The translations under genes were made by a program, and so were the position numbers. Shown one piece after another: positions 48,831-61,718 of a stretch of 64,000 nt of DNA; position 1 is the stretch's first letter, and every line of letters starts with the position of its first letter. The stretch comes from Artocarpus heterophyllus (taxonomy: Eukaryota > Streptophyta > Magnoliopsida > Rosales > Moraceae): the NCBI GenBank assembly GCA_025403435.1, contig CM046350.1, positions 17,519,274 to 17,583,273 of the forward strand, in the 5' to 3' direction. The notes beneath the pieces are model-generated. The model was not told the origin of the DNA. It saw only the letters and a list, made by a program, of their open reading frames with translations, and made no database searches.

Positions 48831-50512
48831 GTCCCCCTGCCCTACTCAGACACTTTCATGTAATAAGCAAGGCCCTGAAACCATCCCAGACAAAATCATT
48901 AGCAGTCCATGGTTTTGTACTAGACTACTATCAGAAATTTTGATAAAAACACAAAATCCATTCAGACCAATAGACCACCTTTTCCCAGCTCTCTTTCTCT
49001 TTTATTTCTCTATTCTCTTTCAATTTGTTTCAAACACTCAACCAAGTTTTTCATGTTCTATGCAAACCAGAGGAAAAAATCCAAGTTTGAGGCTTCCAAA
49101 CAATGCCTCAATCATTCAATCCAAGGTTAGAAACACTTAGAATGATTTAATCCTTTATTTGTGAAGTTATATTTTGGATTGTGGTGTTCAAACTCATGTT
49201 CTTATGTCTGAGAATACTATTATTTTAGGACAACTTTGTTTTTTACAAATTCACTATGAAAATGAGTTGCATGTGATCATCTAAGATAATGTGGATAAAA
49301 AACACGATTCATTTGAAATAAATAAGTATTCAAACTGAAATATAATGTTAAATCAAATGAAGAAAGAATTAAAGATCATTTTTACATTTATTTTCCTATT
49401 TTTGGAATATTTGTGGAAAATATTGGAAAATTGATGAAACTAAATTGTATATATGCAAAACTAAGTTTATATGATTCTATGATGATTTAGAAATGTTAGA
49501 ACATGTCTTAGATACACTAGAAGCGATTTTGATAAGTTTGAACTCGATTTGAGTTCTGGTGCTCAAAAAAGAGTATTGTTGATTGCGACACCGTGATCGA
49601 CCATGATCTGTGTAACATGATTGACCATGCAATCGTATGACATGCGGTTGACCATGCAAAACTATAAGACACTTTTTGACTAACCTAAACCCTTTTGATC
49701 CAAATTTAATTTTAAGTGTGTTTTTACTTATTTTAATGATAAAAAATCATTATTAATGTATTTTAGAGAGTGATTGATTGCCACATGTACAAATGTGAAG
49801 TTTTAAATAACAATGGCACACTAAGAAATCATAAATTCATATACTAGTGTATTTTATCTAAGTTTTGATATTAATGATTTAGTCCACACTTAAGGTTATT
49901 CGGTGTCCCTATGGAGCTAACATTTAGCGGTGCAAGACTAAGATGTAGATGTTTTTTAGAATTGAATAAAGTCAACTTGTTTATAATTCATTTTAAATTC
50001 TAATTATGTCCTCCTATTTTATTTTATCATTCAAATTTGTTTTACAGATAAAGTCCTATTGAGCTTTTTGCTCATGGTTTCTATTCTTTTACTTTCCTTC
50101 CCTCTAGGTGGTTCCTAATATGCAGCTGAGTAGTTTGTTGTTGATTAACTTGCAAAGTCAGGGCGTTGCTTTAATTATCTATTTTCATCAAGGTATGTAA
50201 TAATGAAACTTTAATCATGTTCTTTGATTGATGATTGTTGTACTATGGTTTGGTTGTATTTCCTTTTATGTCTAAGTTATGTATGCTCTGCTGTGTAATT
50301 CAATGAGAGCCAAAGACTTCGATGATAATTTAGTAATTCCCTTTTTATATCATGATTTAATATTAATGTTATTTTTATATATGTTTATATTATTACTTCT
50401 TCATTTTCCTGAGATATGTTAAAAATTAAGGGCAATTCTTGGTGTTTAGACTAATCTCAATTGATTATTCTTAATTAAACTGCCATATCACCACCCTAGT
50501 TTGTAGGCATGA
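48831..50512 (+). mobile_element. Probable gypsy 5' LTR region (right edge only)
   Basis: The primer-binding site at 50517 implies that an LTR ends just before it, at about 50514 (...GGCATGACA). No left end was found. A cluster of ATCGACCATG/TTGACCATGC words lies at about 49588-49660. No gene is seen. Confidence 0.4.
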
Positions 50513-50516
50513 CAAC

Positions 50517-50530
50517 TTAGTATTAGAGTC
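50517..50530 (+). other. Degenerate gypsy primer-binding site
   Basis: TTAGTATTAGAGTC, a worn form of TTGGTATCAGAGC, complementary to the initiator Met tRNA. Its place between an LTR-like end and a gag fragment, plus the following TTAGGTTTTAAAAC, supports the call. Confidence 0.6.
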
Positions 50531-50579
50531 TTAGGTTTTAAAACCTTAGAAATTGTGCATACATAAATATGACATTGTA

Positions 50580-51720
50580 AACCACTACTAGTCCAGTTTT
50601 CTCTTTAGAATTGAGAGAACATCACCAAGATGTCGCCCTATTGCCGCTGGCATAAACCTCGTACATAATGAAGGTGTGACTGCCATGTTCACTGCCTTTA
50701 AACAGATGGCTGTGAGAGTGCAAAGCGAGGATCCTGCGATGAGTCATTGACAAGAATATTTTTAGGAGTTTCGACATGCGGTTATACTAACCTTTGATGT
50801 GAGTGGAGAACCTCAAGGGACTGGGTACTAGTTTGACTCAGTGGTGAAGCATCTGGACACTTTGGGACTGCCTACTGAATTTCGAGTTGAGTTTGTAACG
50901 TACAAACTAGAGGGTAGTGCCAATAGTAATATCGATTGGGCTATGTCTCTATGCCAACTATTATGAAAGTCAGATGAGGAACACTAGTGGGCCTCAAAGA
51001 AACAACCGAAGGAATAACAACAACAATTAGTAGTCACGACAGTTGGCAAAGGGTTAGAACAGTGGTGGTACCAATAGTGGTAGCAACAATTCATCCGGTA
51101 GTGGTTGAAACATGCCCTACAACTTCCATTATCATTATTGTAAGTAGTCTGGTCACATCAAGAGAAACTATCCAGTTAGAAACCCATAGCAGACACCACA
51201 ATCTAGAGAGGAAGAATCCAATACCCTCAATTCCAACCTCAGTTTTAGCCTCAGTAGTTTTCTCAGCCTCAATTGCATCAGTTTACTCCCCAAAAGATGC
51301 CATATACAACATAGAGTTTCTATCCTTAGGGTTTTTAGGTGCCGAGTCTAGGGAGTGTGCAGTTTCCTTATCTCAGAGTTTAGGCCGTTAAACCCAAGAT
51401 CGAGTAATGTGAATAAAGGCAATGCTAAGGCTTAGGGTCAAGTTCACACTATGGCAGTAGGAAGTTCCGATGCCCAAGCCAGCAACACAGTTGTTGATGG
51501 TGCAATTCTTAATCTTAGTCTTTAACATGTGTTTTATCCAATATTGGTGCCACATATTCGCTCATTTTTAGTTCATTCGTGTATACTTTAGGTTAGAAAT
51601 ACAGGAATTTAGGGAACCCATGATTGTAACATCACCTTTAGGACAAGTGCATGTGAATGTTATTTGTACATCTTGTAAAATTATTACTGGGGGTGAGATT
51701 TGACCTCCAATTCTAGTATT
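50580..51720 (+). pseudogene. Gypsy gag-protease fragment
   Basis: Several broken plus-strand pieces: a gag-like stretch near 50830-50960 (EFRVEFVTYKLEGSAN), an Asn/Gly-rich linker, a CCHC knuckle remnant near 51120-51175 (HIKRNYPVR, with Cys positions damaged), and a retropepsin-like SNIGATYSLI near 51535-51570, where the catalytic Asp of the D-S/T-G-A motif reads Asn. Many stops show it is dead. The frame at 50987-51391 is an overlapping reading of the same fragment. No RT follows downstream. Confidence 0.65.
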
Positions 51721-52639
51721 GGCTCTATCTCTTCCTTTCTTTTATTACTCGAGTCACCACATCCTTAGAAGAATTACTAATCCTTGCCACCTCCTATGCA
51801 AACCCTATTGACACGCCTTTTTAAAATTTTAGGGCCACCTTAAAAATACAATTGAGAATTTTCAAAGTGTTATAGAATTTATGTAAATCGTCAAAAGTCA
51901 AGACTTGGATCAGTTGTCTAAAAATGTTATCCCAAACCTTGTCTACCCAATTAAAAGACCTCCAGCAAATAGTCGACAATTAATGGAGTTAAAAACCAAA
52001 TGTCTTTTTTTTTTTCTTTTGTTGAAAAGAGAGAAAAAAAGTTAAAGGAAGTAAAATAAGTGAAAACAAAAATCAAAATGGATTAAGCTTTCTTAAAAGA
52101 AAGTCTCTCCCATTAGTTTTCTAAGGGTATCATAGTGGGTTATGGCAAAATTAGATGAAAATCAGCTAAGAGCATATATATGTATAGTTTATAAATTTTG
52201 AGAAGCTATCAGCTTTCAAAAGTTAAGGGATGAAAATAAAATCTCAAAAAACTCTCAAATCGCCTAAAACATTCTCAAGCTCTTAGAATTATTCTTTTTT
52301 TTTTACTAAATAGAACTTCTAAGAATCTAATTAATTAACAAATATATATGAATTTGATTAATTAAACTTTGAATGAGAGTGTTTAGAAACCCATTTCCAA
52401 TTGCTACAATGTAATAAGTATACTATAAAGTAAAGCTCTCACATGATATAGTACATAAGTTCTAACTTTAAATTCTAACCTGGTTCCCAAACACTTTCAA
52501 AATTTGGATGTTACGACCTTGCTCATCTATGCCCTCCAGTGTTGGGTTGTTCATGCTAACTCCAACAACGATTCCTTAAAGCCCTATAAGGGCTATTTCT
52601 GAGCATGCAGTGTTCAAGGTTACAAAATTCATCAACCTT
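51721..52639. other. Intergenic stretch, no gene seen
   Basis: AT-rich sequence between the gypsy and copia fragments, with short T and A runs. Nothing recognisable in either strand. Confidence 0.5.
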
Positions 52640-54020
52640 CTTTGTCTCGTGGTAACCCAATCCAAATAACCGCTAGCCTACTCTGCAACCCACTTATCCA
52701 CCATAAGCTCAACTTTTGCCAAAACCATGACCACCAGGCCTACTTGGCTCTTGATTGTTTTGCCTCCCATCATGTCACTACAAGCTTGCAAAATCTTTCC
52801 TTCATTATCCTTGTGACGACACCAACAAGACCATGATTGTAAATGCATGGATCTTCCCATCATCCATAGTAATGTCATCTTTCCTCTTCTTCTCAATCTT
52901 CTACCTTACACAATGTCCTTTGTGAATGTTGAATGAAAATAAATCTTTTTTCATATCTCAATTTTTCATTTCCAATAGTGTTTTGGTTGAATTCTTACCA
53001 CACTCTTTTCTTACAAGGACATTTGCACAAGACAAATTTTACAAGGCAAAACTAAGGGCAACATTTATGAGAGCCCCCTCCCTCCATGCGCAAACACCCC
53101 CCCCCCCGCGCGCGCCGCCCCTTCCCCCCCCCCAAACAGTGCACACACACACACACTCTCACCTACCTACGTTTCTCATGAATAGTAGAGTTTCTCAGTG
53201 TCAACCACACACGCACGCCCACCCCTACCTTTCTTATTAATAGTGGAGTTTCTCAATGTTAAAGCACTCTGTTCATGTGGAACCATATTTACGCCATCCT
53301 TCCATTAGAATGCCCTAGCATGTTATGTCTAATAAAAAGTAAGATTTATCATCATCCATCTCTTTGACTATTTTTCTTTTCTAACCCATGTCATTTTAAT
53401 AAAATTCCCAAGTTTCCTTTTCTACTTTAATTATAGTCTTTAACAAAATATGAAATTTCCATTGCTTGGACATCTCCAATTTGTTTCTCATAATGATTTT
53501 AAATACTATATCATTTTGTTGATAATTTTACTAAAGATATATATGTCATTTTAACTCTTAAATTAAAAATCTGTATTCATGATATTTATATCCGCTTTAA
53601 AGCACTTGCGGAAACATTTCTGAATCACAAGATCATCACGCTTTATTCAAACAATGGTGGTGAATTTCAAGCTATCAAATCATCCATTTTCATCGATTAA
53701 AACCCTCCCCATACACCATCACATAGCGGTTGCTTTGAGTAGCTACACTGTCACATAGTCGAAAGCAGTGTCTCTCTTATTCCTCTGATTACTCTAGTTA
53801 TTGATTTAGTCTTATACCTTTTCTATTGCGGTTCTATTTTATTAACCACATGGTCACCCATAGCCTTGACGTGGTGTCTTCTTTTTGGGAAATCTTTGCT
53901 CATCCTCTAGATTACCAATTGTATCGTCCAAAATGTTTTTCTAAATACAGACATTTATTGTATAGAAAGGTTTCGTATCCACAAGGAGGTGAGTGTTTGA
54001 AAGATTGGCAATTTAATGGT
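52640..54020 (+). pseudogene. Copia protease-to-integrase fragment, plus strand
   Basis: The pieces appear in copia order. A protease-like DCFASHHVTTSLQNLS is at about 52755-52800. A stretch resembling the protease-to-integrase linker follows (about 52890-53070). An integrase core then shows HFVDNFTK (about 53507-53530), IRFKALAETFLNHKI, TLYSNNGGEF (Asn for the second catalytic Asp, about 53640-53670), PPHTPSH (about 53705-53725), HIVES-like sequence and a YFINHM stretch. The end at about 54000 resembles the end of the integrase domain. Stops and frameshifts are frequent. There is no reverse transcriptase after it. A C-rich insertion (53097-53133) lies inside. Confidence 0.75.
53097..53152. 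repeat. C-run, GC-alternating and AC-repeat cluster
   Basis: C11 at 53097-53107, then GCGCGCG, a C10 run at 53124-53133, and an (AC)n tract to about 53152. Alternating GC/AC can form Z-DNA and the C runs can form i-motif or quadruplex structures. It could also hide assembly error. Confidence 0.85.
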
Positions 54021-57000
54021 TGAAAAAGGCAAGGGTGATTTTAATAAGATTTTAAAGAAAACAAACATTTTTAACAATTTTAAAGAAGATTTTAAAACTT
54101 AAAATGTAAATAGTAAAGGTTCTAGAATCTCTTGTATGCTTCGTAATTAATATGAAATTTTAACTCTAATTATGAATTATCTAAAGCATTTGATTTATTC
54201 TATCTTTTCTTATAAATTGTAAACACTTTTACTAATTTTACAAGTCAACCTAAAGCGACAATATAATAAGCTATAATGCAGTAAAGATTTTTCTATAAAA
54301 AGTAGCAAAAGAACCATATCTCACTAATGTTTAGTGTACTAATTGTGAAAATTATAACCACTGTCACTACAATTATAATTAACATAATTTTAAGATAGAA
54401 AATATACAAGTTATTATATTTAAATGGAATATATTTTTAAGTTAATTTCAGCAAAATCTCGTCTTATTAAATGGTTTAAGAATACACTATGTCACCCTCT
54501 GTCGACAATAAATCAAATGTCACCAAAGGTTTACTGTATCATTTTATGTCTATAAAACAGCAAAAACTCAACTTAATAAACTGGCATGATTTCATCGTTA
54601 TTAATATCAATTATGTCACAATTAAATTACATAAAGAAAGCATGATTAAATTTATATAAGAATTGGGCAGCATAACAATATTAGCAATAATTATTAGAAC
54701 CTAAAATATAATTTATTTCATAAAAACATAAAACATTACAAAACATATATAGAGTTAAAACCATACTAGACTACTATGCATACAAGATTATTTCTCTATC
54801 TCACCAAACTTTTTACACTAATTTAAGCATTATCTTAATATTAAAAGTGGGGTTGAAGAAGTGCGCATCTCCTCAAAAAGGGGATATTGTTGAGTTTCAA
54901 GCTTAGCAGCTGAGAGAAAAGGAAAGAAAAAGAAGAAGGCCAAAAATGGCCATGGGGTGTATGAATCAAAGGAGGAGGTATATATAGTAGGGGGTATGGG
55001 CACTATTTACCTATTTTAGGAATTTTTCTTTACTTTTTTATTATTTACACCTTTTTATTTTGGTTACAATCTATTCAGATTACAAAATTTTTCTTTTTTT
55101 TTTTTTTTAAATAGCCACTCCATTTATTCAGCAAAAGAATTGAGATTTTTTTTATTTTTATTTCTCTTTTTTTTCCCCTCTTGATTCGCACTCTATTTAT
55201 TTTGAAATCCGATGCAACACCAATCAAAGGAGCAAAAGTGTAGCCTGAATCTGGAGCATCTATTGCGTGATCTAATGGTTATGGAGCTGGGTTGATATGC
55301 GGGCAAAGCTGGGGCCAAGGTAACGGATCTAGAATCATAGGTTGAGTCAGAGTACTCCAATAACGCAGCTGAGAGAACAACTCATTGTTTGCACACTACA
55401 CCAAATCTGAGACGCTTTTGAAGATTCCCCTGACACGAGACAGACGATCCGATGGCTGAGGATGATTCGATGGTTTGATCGGATGGTCCAAGCTTGTCAC
55501 GTGTCTTTTCTTTTTAATTTTGAATTTCTTTTGATTTCGAGTGTATTTGAGGTCCGTTGTTGCCCTTTTTTTCTCTGTTTTTTCTCTAAATTTTAAATCT
55601 AAAATTAATAACAAACACATTAAAATTAATTATTTTACAAACAAAATATTTACAATAATTTAAAAAATATATATTTTACAATAAAAACACACAAAACACA
55701 CTCAAAATAAATAAAAACTTCTAAAATTAACAAACCTTAACAGATATATTACTTAAGACCCAAAAATATTTTTAGAAATTACCAAAAATATAATATAATA
55801 TATTTACAAACTAAAAACTTATTCAAAAATACTTTAAAACTGAAAATAAATTCACACAATATTATTTTTATAATTTTAATTATTTACAAACTAAACACAT
55901 ATTTAACATTCTGAAACGATTCTAAAAATTACTAAAAATATTCTTAAACATAAAACACACTAAAAACATATTTTTAAATACATTTACACATTAACACAAA
56001 AACACTACAAAATACAAAAATGCTATTAATTAAAGGATTTAACGAGAAATAAAATGTAAATAAATGATTTAAGCATTTTAAAAAGTATGCTTTTATAGTT
56101 TCATCACTATCCAAAACTCCGGTTATATAGGTGTCTTACACCAGTACTCGTCTAACATACGTAACTATGTTCCAAATATTGTGCCTTCTTAGATTATTCC
56201 CTAACCTAATGTGCCTACGTCTCCCTGGACTCGTCAACCTACAAAATCTACGTCTACTATCATGTTGAGTTTGTCAAGGTGATCTTTACTTCTATTTCCT
56301 TACAACATGACCTTCCTTGTCCTTGCTAATAAATTCTCCTCACTTGCCATACTCCCCACCGTATTTTCTTTTTCCAAAATTGTCTACCATTCTAGAGGCA
56401 TTCACTACTCCAACATCCAATGCCTTCCTCCTATTTAACACTATCGAGACCACCCCCATTCCACTGTTGCCCATGTCCTCATCATTCCCACTAAAACAAC
56501 TATTGAATCGATCCTCCCTAGCCCCACGAACCTAGCACAATCGAATCTACTCCTTAATCCATGGCTTCCTCTCCACCTAAACCATTTCCCAATGTCCCTA
56601 ATACTCACCGCATGACCGCACAAGCCAAAAACAATGGGATCCAAGCCCTTAAATATTCAAAATAATATCATGCTATGTCTGAGAAGTTCAATCCGTTATT
56701 CAATCCATTTTTATCAAATATAATAAAAAAAATAAATAAAAGGTTAAAAAAGTTAAAAGTTAAAAATTATAAGAGTGGTTGATCTTATGTTCTATAGACC
56801 TTGTAGACCTTAGGCTTATGCTACGCACAACCTTACAAGGGCTTGGGTCAGGGCCAAGACTAGGCGTGATGGTCTTCCTTTAGCCCTAATCCAAAATTAT
56901 AGACCTAAATGTTAAGATCAGTGCCTTAAGGAACAAATATTTTTTTTTGTAATTAAGACATTTTTATGGTTAAATAATAGTACAAATATTTCATTTATTG

Positions 57001-57040
57001 ATAATGGTGCTCTATTTACTTTCATTATAATGATTGTCTA
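54021..57040. other. AT-rich intergenic stretch, no gene seen
   Basis: Very AT-rich, especially 55620-56100, with ACAAAA/TTAAAA words. The GC-richer part at 56280-56650 yields short frames in both strands without domains. No element ends were found. Confidence 0.5.
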
Positions 57041-58200
57041 TTTAAGCAAAGAAGTGATCCATGACTTTTGTAACCAGAACTTGGTATTGGGCGTATGTAG
57101 AGTATATATGCGGATCGATACGATATCAAGATTAATAGCCACAATTGTTTAGTCCGCAATCTATATACATAGTTGGATAACTTATACATGATATTATTGT
57201 AATGAAGATCTATGTCTAATTAAAGAGGTAGTTTGTTTAGGCTGTCGAAGTGGATTGGCTCCATAATATACACATTGGTATAGTAAAGTTAGTGGTGTTC
57301 GCACATTAAACTAGGCCTATAGTATAATTGATTTAATCGTAGCTTCATTTCACTTAAATCAATTCACTTTGATAATTATTTATATGTAATCTTAATCCCG
57401 AGGTGGATTTATAATTTCATGTTTGTAGTCTGTATCTTTAGATATGCCAAAGGCAATAGCTCCAATGACCAAAGGCACTATTGTTGATATGTAAGATATG
57501 TGACCTATATTTGATAGGAGCGTAATACATAGATGCAGAGTCCATAGCTATAAAAGAAATGGGTCAATGTTATCCTCTCAAAGACATTATTCAAGAAATC
57601 AAAAAAGAACAAAACCCTGGTCATCTAGATACATGAGGTAACCAAACGATTTTCCATTTATATTGGTTATGAGTAGAATTTTCCAAATACATAAAACAAT
57701 GGAACTTGGAGATAAATAAACCAAAAAATAAGACGGAAGCTTAACAAACCATATCGATGGAGTTAAGGATGATTGGTCCCATTTGTCTATAAATAGGAAC
57801 ACTTTATTTTCAGGAGTGCATTTTGTTAATTTTCTCTCCTAACTTCTCTAAGAAAACTGGTTCTACCTTTCCCTCACTCTTTCAAAATTTTCCTTCCCAC
57901 ACCGCCAAAGTCACTAAGCTAAAAAGTATAGAAAAAAAGGAGATCGAGGAGGGGGCCACTCAAAGCTTGTTTTGCAAGTGTATAATACTAATCTCTTTCT
58001 CCTTTCTCTAAGTTTTGGTTTAGTTTATGGTATTTACTGCTTATGGCATGTAAATAAGCTCCTATTTGTGTATTTATTATGCCTTTTTTTTTTTTAGTTT
58101 ATGTTGTTATGATTTAGTCTATGTAAGATTTTATGTGAAAGTGCTTAGGATTAGGTTATAGTTTATGTTCAAAATTTTTGTTGCCAACATGCATAAAAAC
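57041..58200 (+). mobile_element. LTR-like remnant, copy 2
   Basis: Shares blocks with 3420-3900: AAATCAATTCACTTTGATAATT and a following TTAATCC, then a similar order of ATGCAGAGTCCATAG-like words (AGAATCCATAG in copy 1). Ends were not resolved, and no coding region is present. Confidence 0.4.
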
Positions 58201-58537
58201 AGACCATTTGGAGGTTGATTTTGGAAATTCCTCAAGCACGAAACTTAATATATAAAATCTAAAATTGTTTTTGGATAAAGTTTTTGTAAAAAATGTTTTA
58301 AAACTTGAGTTCAAATATCTTGAAATTAAGGGGTTAATTTAAATCCACCTACTTTTTGAGTTTAATGTTTGTGATTGAGTTTGAGTTTTTTGCCTCCAAA
58401 AGTTTGTTTGGCTTGAAAATTAGATTCAAACTCATTGAATTTTTGAAACAAAAACAACAAATGTTTCGCAGCAATCTAGTAAGTCTGACGATAAGGTTAT
58501 GATTGCCACTCCATGGTGATCAACCATATATTTTATA

Positions 58538-58713
58538 GGGTGTTTGGAAATATGGTGGGAACCAGTGGTGAGAACCACTTTTACTGTAGCATGTGAGAGT
58601 TTTACATTGTAGCATATTTTTTTATTTTTACTGTAGCATGCGAGAGCTTTACACTGTTCATAACTGAGATTGTGGTGGGAACTGAGTGGTTCCCACCACT
58701 GCCAAACACCCCC
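58538..58713. mobile_element. 176-bp MITE with GGGTGTTTGG ends
   Basis: Left GGGTGTTTGG and right CCAAACACCC, with further inverted matches inside (GGTGGGAACC and GGTTCCCACC). A pair of ACTGTAGCATG(T/C)GAGAG repeats lies in the middle. The right side is followed by TTA and the left preceded by ATA, so a worn 3-bp duplication of the PIF/Harbinger kind is possible. Confidence 0.75.
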
Positions 58714-58945
58714 TTAGTCCTTGTGGGGTCTTGATTCTCTGAACTCCTATGCCTTTCATTCGTGGAAAAGAAAAAATAGAAAAATAGAAAAAAAAAAAAA
58801 ACTACTATAATCGAGCTGAGTTCCTTACAACTTATGCATCAATCATTATACCTTGAATTCCAAAACCAGTATTAGCCACTCCACTTTTTTTTATAATTTC
58901 TTTTTCATATTTGAAATTAAGTTCTACATCCAAAAAAAAAGAGTT

Positions 58946-58966
58946 GGGGGGGGGGGGGGGGGGGGG
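58946..58966. repeat. G21 homopolymer
   Basis: 21 G in a row followed by AGGGG, after an A-rich run. A strong quadruplex-former and also a typical place for sequencing-length error. Confidence 0.9.
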
Positions 58967-59056
58967 AGGGGAAAGAGTGGGGCCTTGGCCTCTTTGATCT
59001 CAGTGACTGCCTCCTTAAACATCTTAATGTATCTTTTATGTCAAAAGACGAATTAG

Positions 59057-60690
59057 CTAAATTAGTGTGCCAATATTAAATTTTAGCATTTAAGCAGGAA
59101 AGTCAATTTCTAATTTTTATTTTTGATCTTGTTATATACTAACTTTTTATTATCATTTAAACTTCTTTGATTTCTCACAAGTGTGGTTATTATAATTTAT
59201 TATTATTTGTAATTACTATTAATTCAACCTTCTCCGCGTCATGAACCTCAATCATTAGGAAAAATGTTATTTGAGCTTAAATTTTTTTCTTTGGGAGCTT
59301 GACTACTTTGAAGAAATGTTTGTACTTAAAGGATTGTAATTTCAAACTGTAGACTTTTTTTTTTTAATCTTGTCCTGCCATTTTAATTTAATAAGAGAGT
59401 TGAGAGTTTAAGTAGTATTTACAATGAATTCTCTTATTATGTTTTCATTTTATGAAACTAGGGACAATGGATTGTTAATGATTATGTTTTTTTTTTTAAT
59501 CATAAGTTATTCCCTCTCTCTTTTTTATTCCTCTAACATCAACACTGTTGAAGTTTAATCTATAGAATAAATTTCAAACTTAATTACAAAATTGAAGAGA
59601 AAAAAGAGAAACGGTCATAAACTATTTACCATCTGCTAAACTATCCACTCCCACCCGCCTTAAATCTGTCCAACCCACAACCCTATTGGATAGTTACTAG
59701 TTGAGATTTTGGAAAAAAAAAAAAAAAAAATTTATATCCCCTACCGTTCACCACCCACTCAGCAAAGCTATTATGAACAGTTCTAGTTTCAATCTTGCAC
59801 AATATATTAACCGAGTAGGCTATAGAGTAACGAATTTTGAATATATCATGACAATAGAAGGAAAAAATACATTCGAACCGATGCATCAAACCCATTGACT
59901 GTGGCCGAAACTTATAATTGCACATGACTTAAAAAAAAACCTCAATTAATGAAATGAAGATTAACATTAAAAATAAAAATTCCAATTTAGATACAACCTA
60001 CAAGCTCCTCCATATTGTCAAAGAGTTCACTAATGGTTGTTGACCCCCTAAAGACCAAGTAATATCTAGGTTGCTAAATTTAATTAGTTGTAGTTAATCA
60101 CATAAATCCTTTTGAGGACAATACCATTTGATCTAGTATATAATACCGTATCATACTGTATACACCTTAATAAGAATAATGAAACCGATAAGAATCAGTC
60201 AATTTTAAGTGTAATATCAATCTTTTGATCTACGAGGAGGCTTATATTTCAAAAAAATAATTTCGAGCATGGTATGGTTGGGGACTTAACATGATTGGAA
60301 CAGTGGACCTAAAAAAAAACCACCCTTAAGATAGAAAAAGGGGGAAAAAAGAAAATTAAAAGTTGTGTAGGGATGGAGAGGCAGAGAGGCAAGCACGCAA
60401 TTAAGAGAGAAAACGGGTGGGCCCCGTCAACAGCAGAATTTAAGGGAAAACGCGTCCGAATACATCGGAAGTGGGACCCTATTCCACCACACAAAAAATA
60501 AAAATTAAAATAAAAAATGGGTCACAATGTAATGTGCCTAACCGAAACCGTCTTTGGCCGCCAAATCACGGCTTTAGGCGTTTCCCGCCGATAAATCCAA
60601 TAATAAGTTTTTTGTTAGTGGGTCCCACATTCTTACTCTTATCAGTGTTTTGAGCCAATCATAGAATGGGAAATAACTGAAGGGGACCCA
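59057..60690. other. Upstream region of the receptor kinase, no gene seen
   Basis: AT-rich with A/T runs up to about 60300, then GC-richer towards 60700, as expected when approaching a promoter. No coding region or RNA gene was recognised. Confidence 0.5.
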
Positions 60691-61348
60691 CTAGTTGCTT
60701 TGGCAAACCCAAAACCAAAAAAAGAAAAAAGGGGAAAAAAAAAGGGAAACAGAAACACAGGTTGTAGGGGAGGCTTTGGCGGGTTGGGATTAGAGAGAGT
60801 GAGAGAGGGAAACTCAGAAAGGAGGAAAGAGAAAATTTTGATTAAAAAAACAAAAAAAAACAAAAAAAGTAGAGAGTTTCCAGAGAGACCCCCAAAAAGA
60901 TGGTCGAAGAGAGGGTCCTCTAAGATCATCGTGAAAAAGGCAGTAATAGAAAAAATATTGTGAATTTATTGCTGCCTTTTGAGTCTCCCAATCTCCACCC
61001 TTAATCCTATCCCTCAGAAAACTTTCAAAATTCATTCATTTATTCATTCATTCATTTTATTTTATTTCATTTTTCTTCTGTAAATTTTCCATATTTTGTT
61101 CAACATTTGTTATTGTTGTTTATCGTTGTTTTTAATATCCTATCTACCTCAAAGGACGAAAGAAGAAAAGTATTTATTCCTCTGCACCCTTTTTGGCCCC
61201 TTTTGCATGGTAAAATTCCCACGCTTTTTTTTTTCTTTTTTTGCTTCTCTCTCTTTCTCTCTGTTTCTGTTGGTTCTGAGCTGTCTATCACTTTTTCTTC
61301 TTCTGAGATTGCTTGATGAAGAGGGTATTCCCTACATTCTCGTTTAAA

Positions 61349-61440
61349 GGTTTTTTTTTTTTTTTTTAATAAATACGATGAATTTAACACTTGACTATTG
61401 CTGATATTTTGTTGTGTTTTTCTGTCCTTGGGCAATTTTC
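61349..61440 (+). other. Possible 5'-UTR intron of the receptor kinase
   Basis: TTTAAAG|GTTTTT gives a donor at 61349, followed by a long T run, and GCAATTTTCAG|CTTCG gives an acceptor ending at 61441. A CT-rich leader (61220-61310) lies just before. Donor quality is only moderate. Confidence 0.4.
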
Positions 61441-61490
61441 AGCTTCGTCACCCGAAGATTACTGAGCGGAGATTTTTTACCCAGTTATCC

Positions 61491-61574
61491 ATGAAAAGGG
61501 TCTCTTAAAAGTCGATTAACAACACGTAAATTATGAGGGACCCTGCTTGTAATATACAGTTTTTGTTTAGGTAG
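61491..61574 (+). promoter_or_regulatory. Two short upstream ORFs before the kinase start
   Basis: ATG at 61491 opens a 5-codon frame ending at 61508; ATG at 61533 opens a 13-codon frame ending at 61574. Both precede the main start at 61719 if this sequence is in the mature leader. They could lower translation, unless an unseen intron removes them. Confidence 0.45.
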
Positions 61575-61718
61575 ATTTTTTTTCTTTCTTTCTTTTTGGG
61601 TGGTCGTCATTGGGTTTTTTTTTTTTTTTTTCAAGAAAAAGAAAAAGAAAAAAACAAAGGTTCGAAACCTGGCGATTTTGTATAGCAAGCTGTGTAGCGT
61701 CGTGGCTTTCATCACGCA

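Noticed and set aside
61100..61435. Lys/Glu-rich minus-strand frame (111 aa)
   Set aside because: Antisense of the CT-rich kinase leader; no domain.
61659..61669. GGTTCGAAACC, like a tRNA B box
   Set aside because: No A box or cloverleaf upstream, only A and T runs; lies in the kinase leader.
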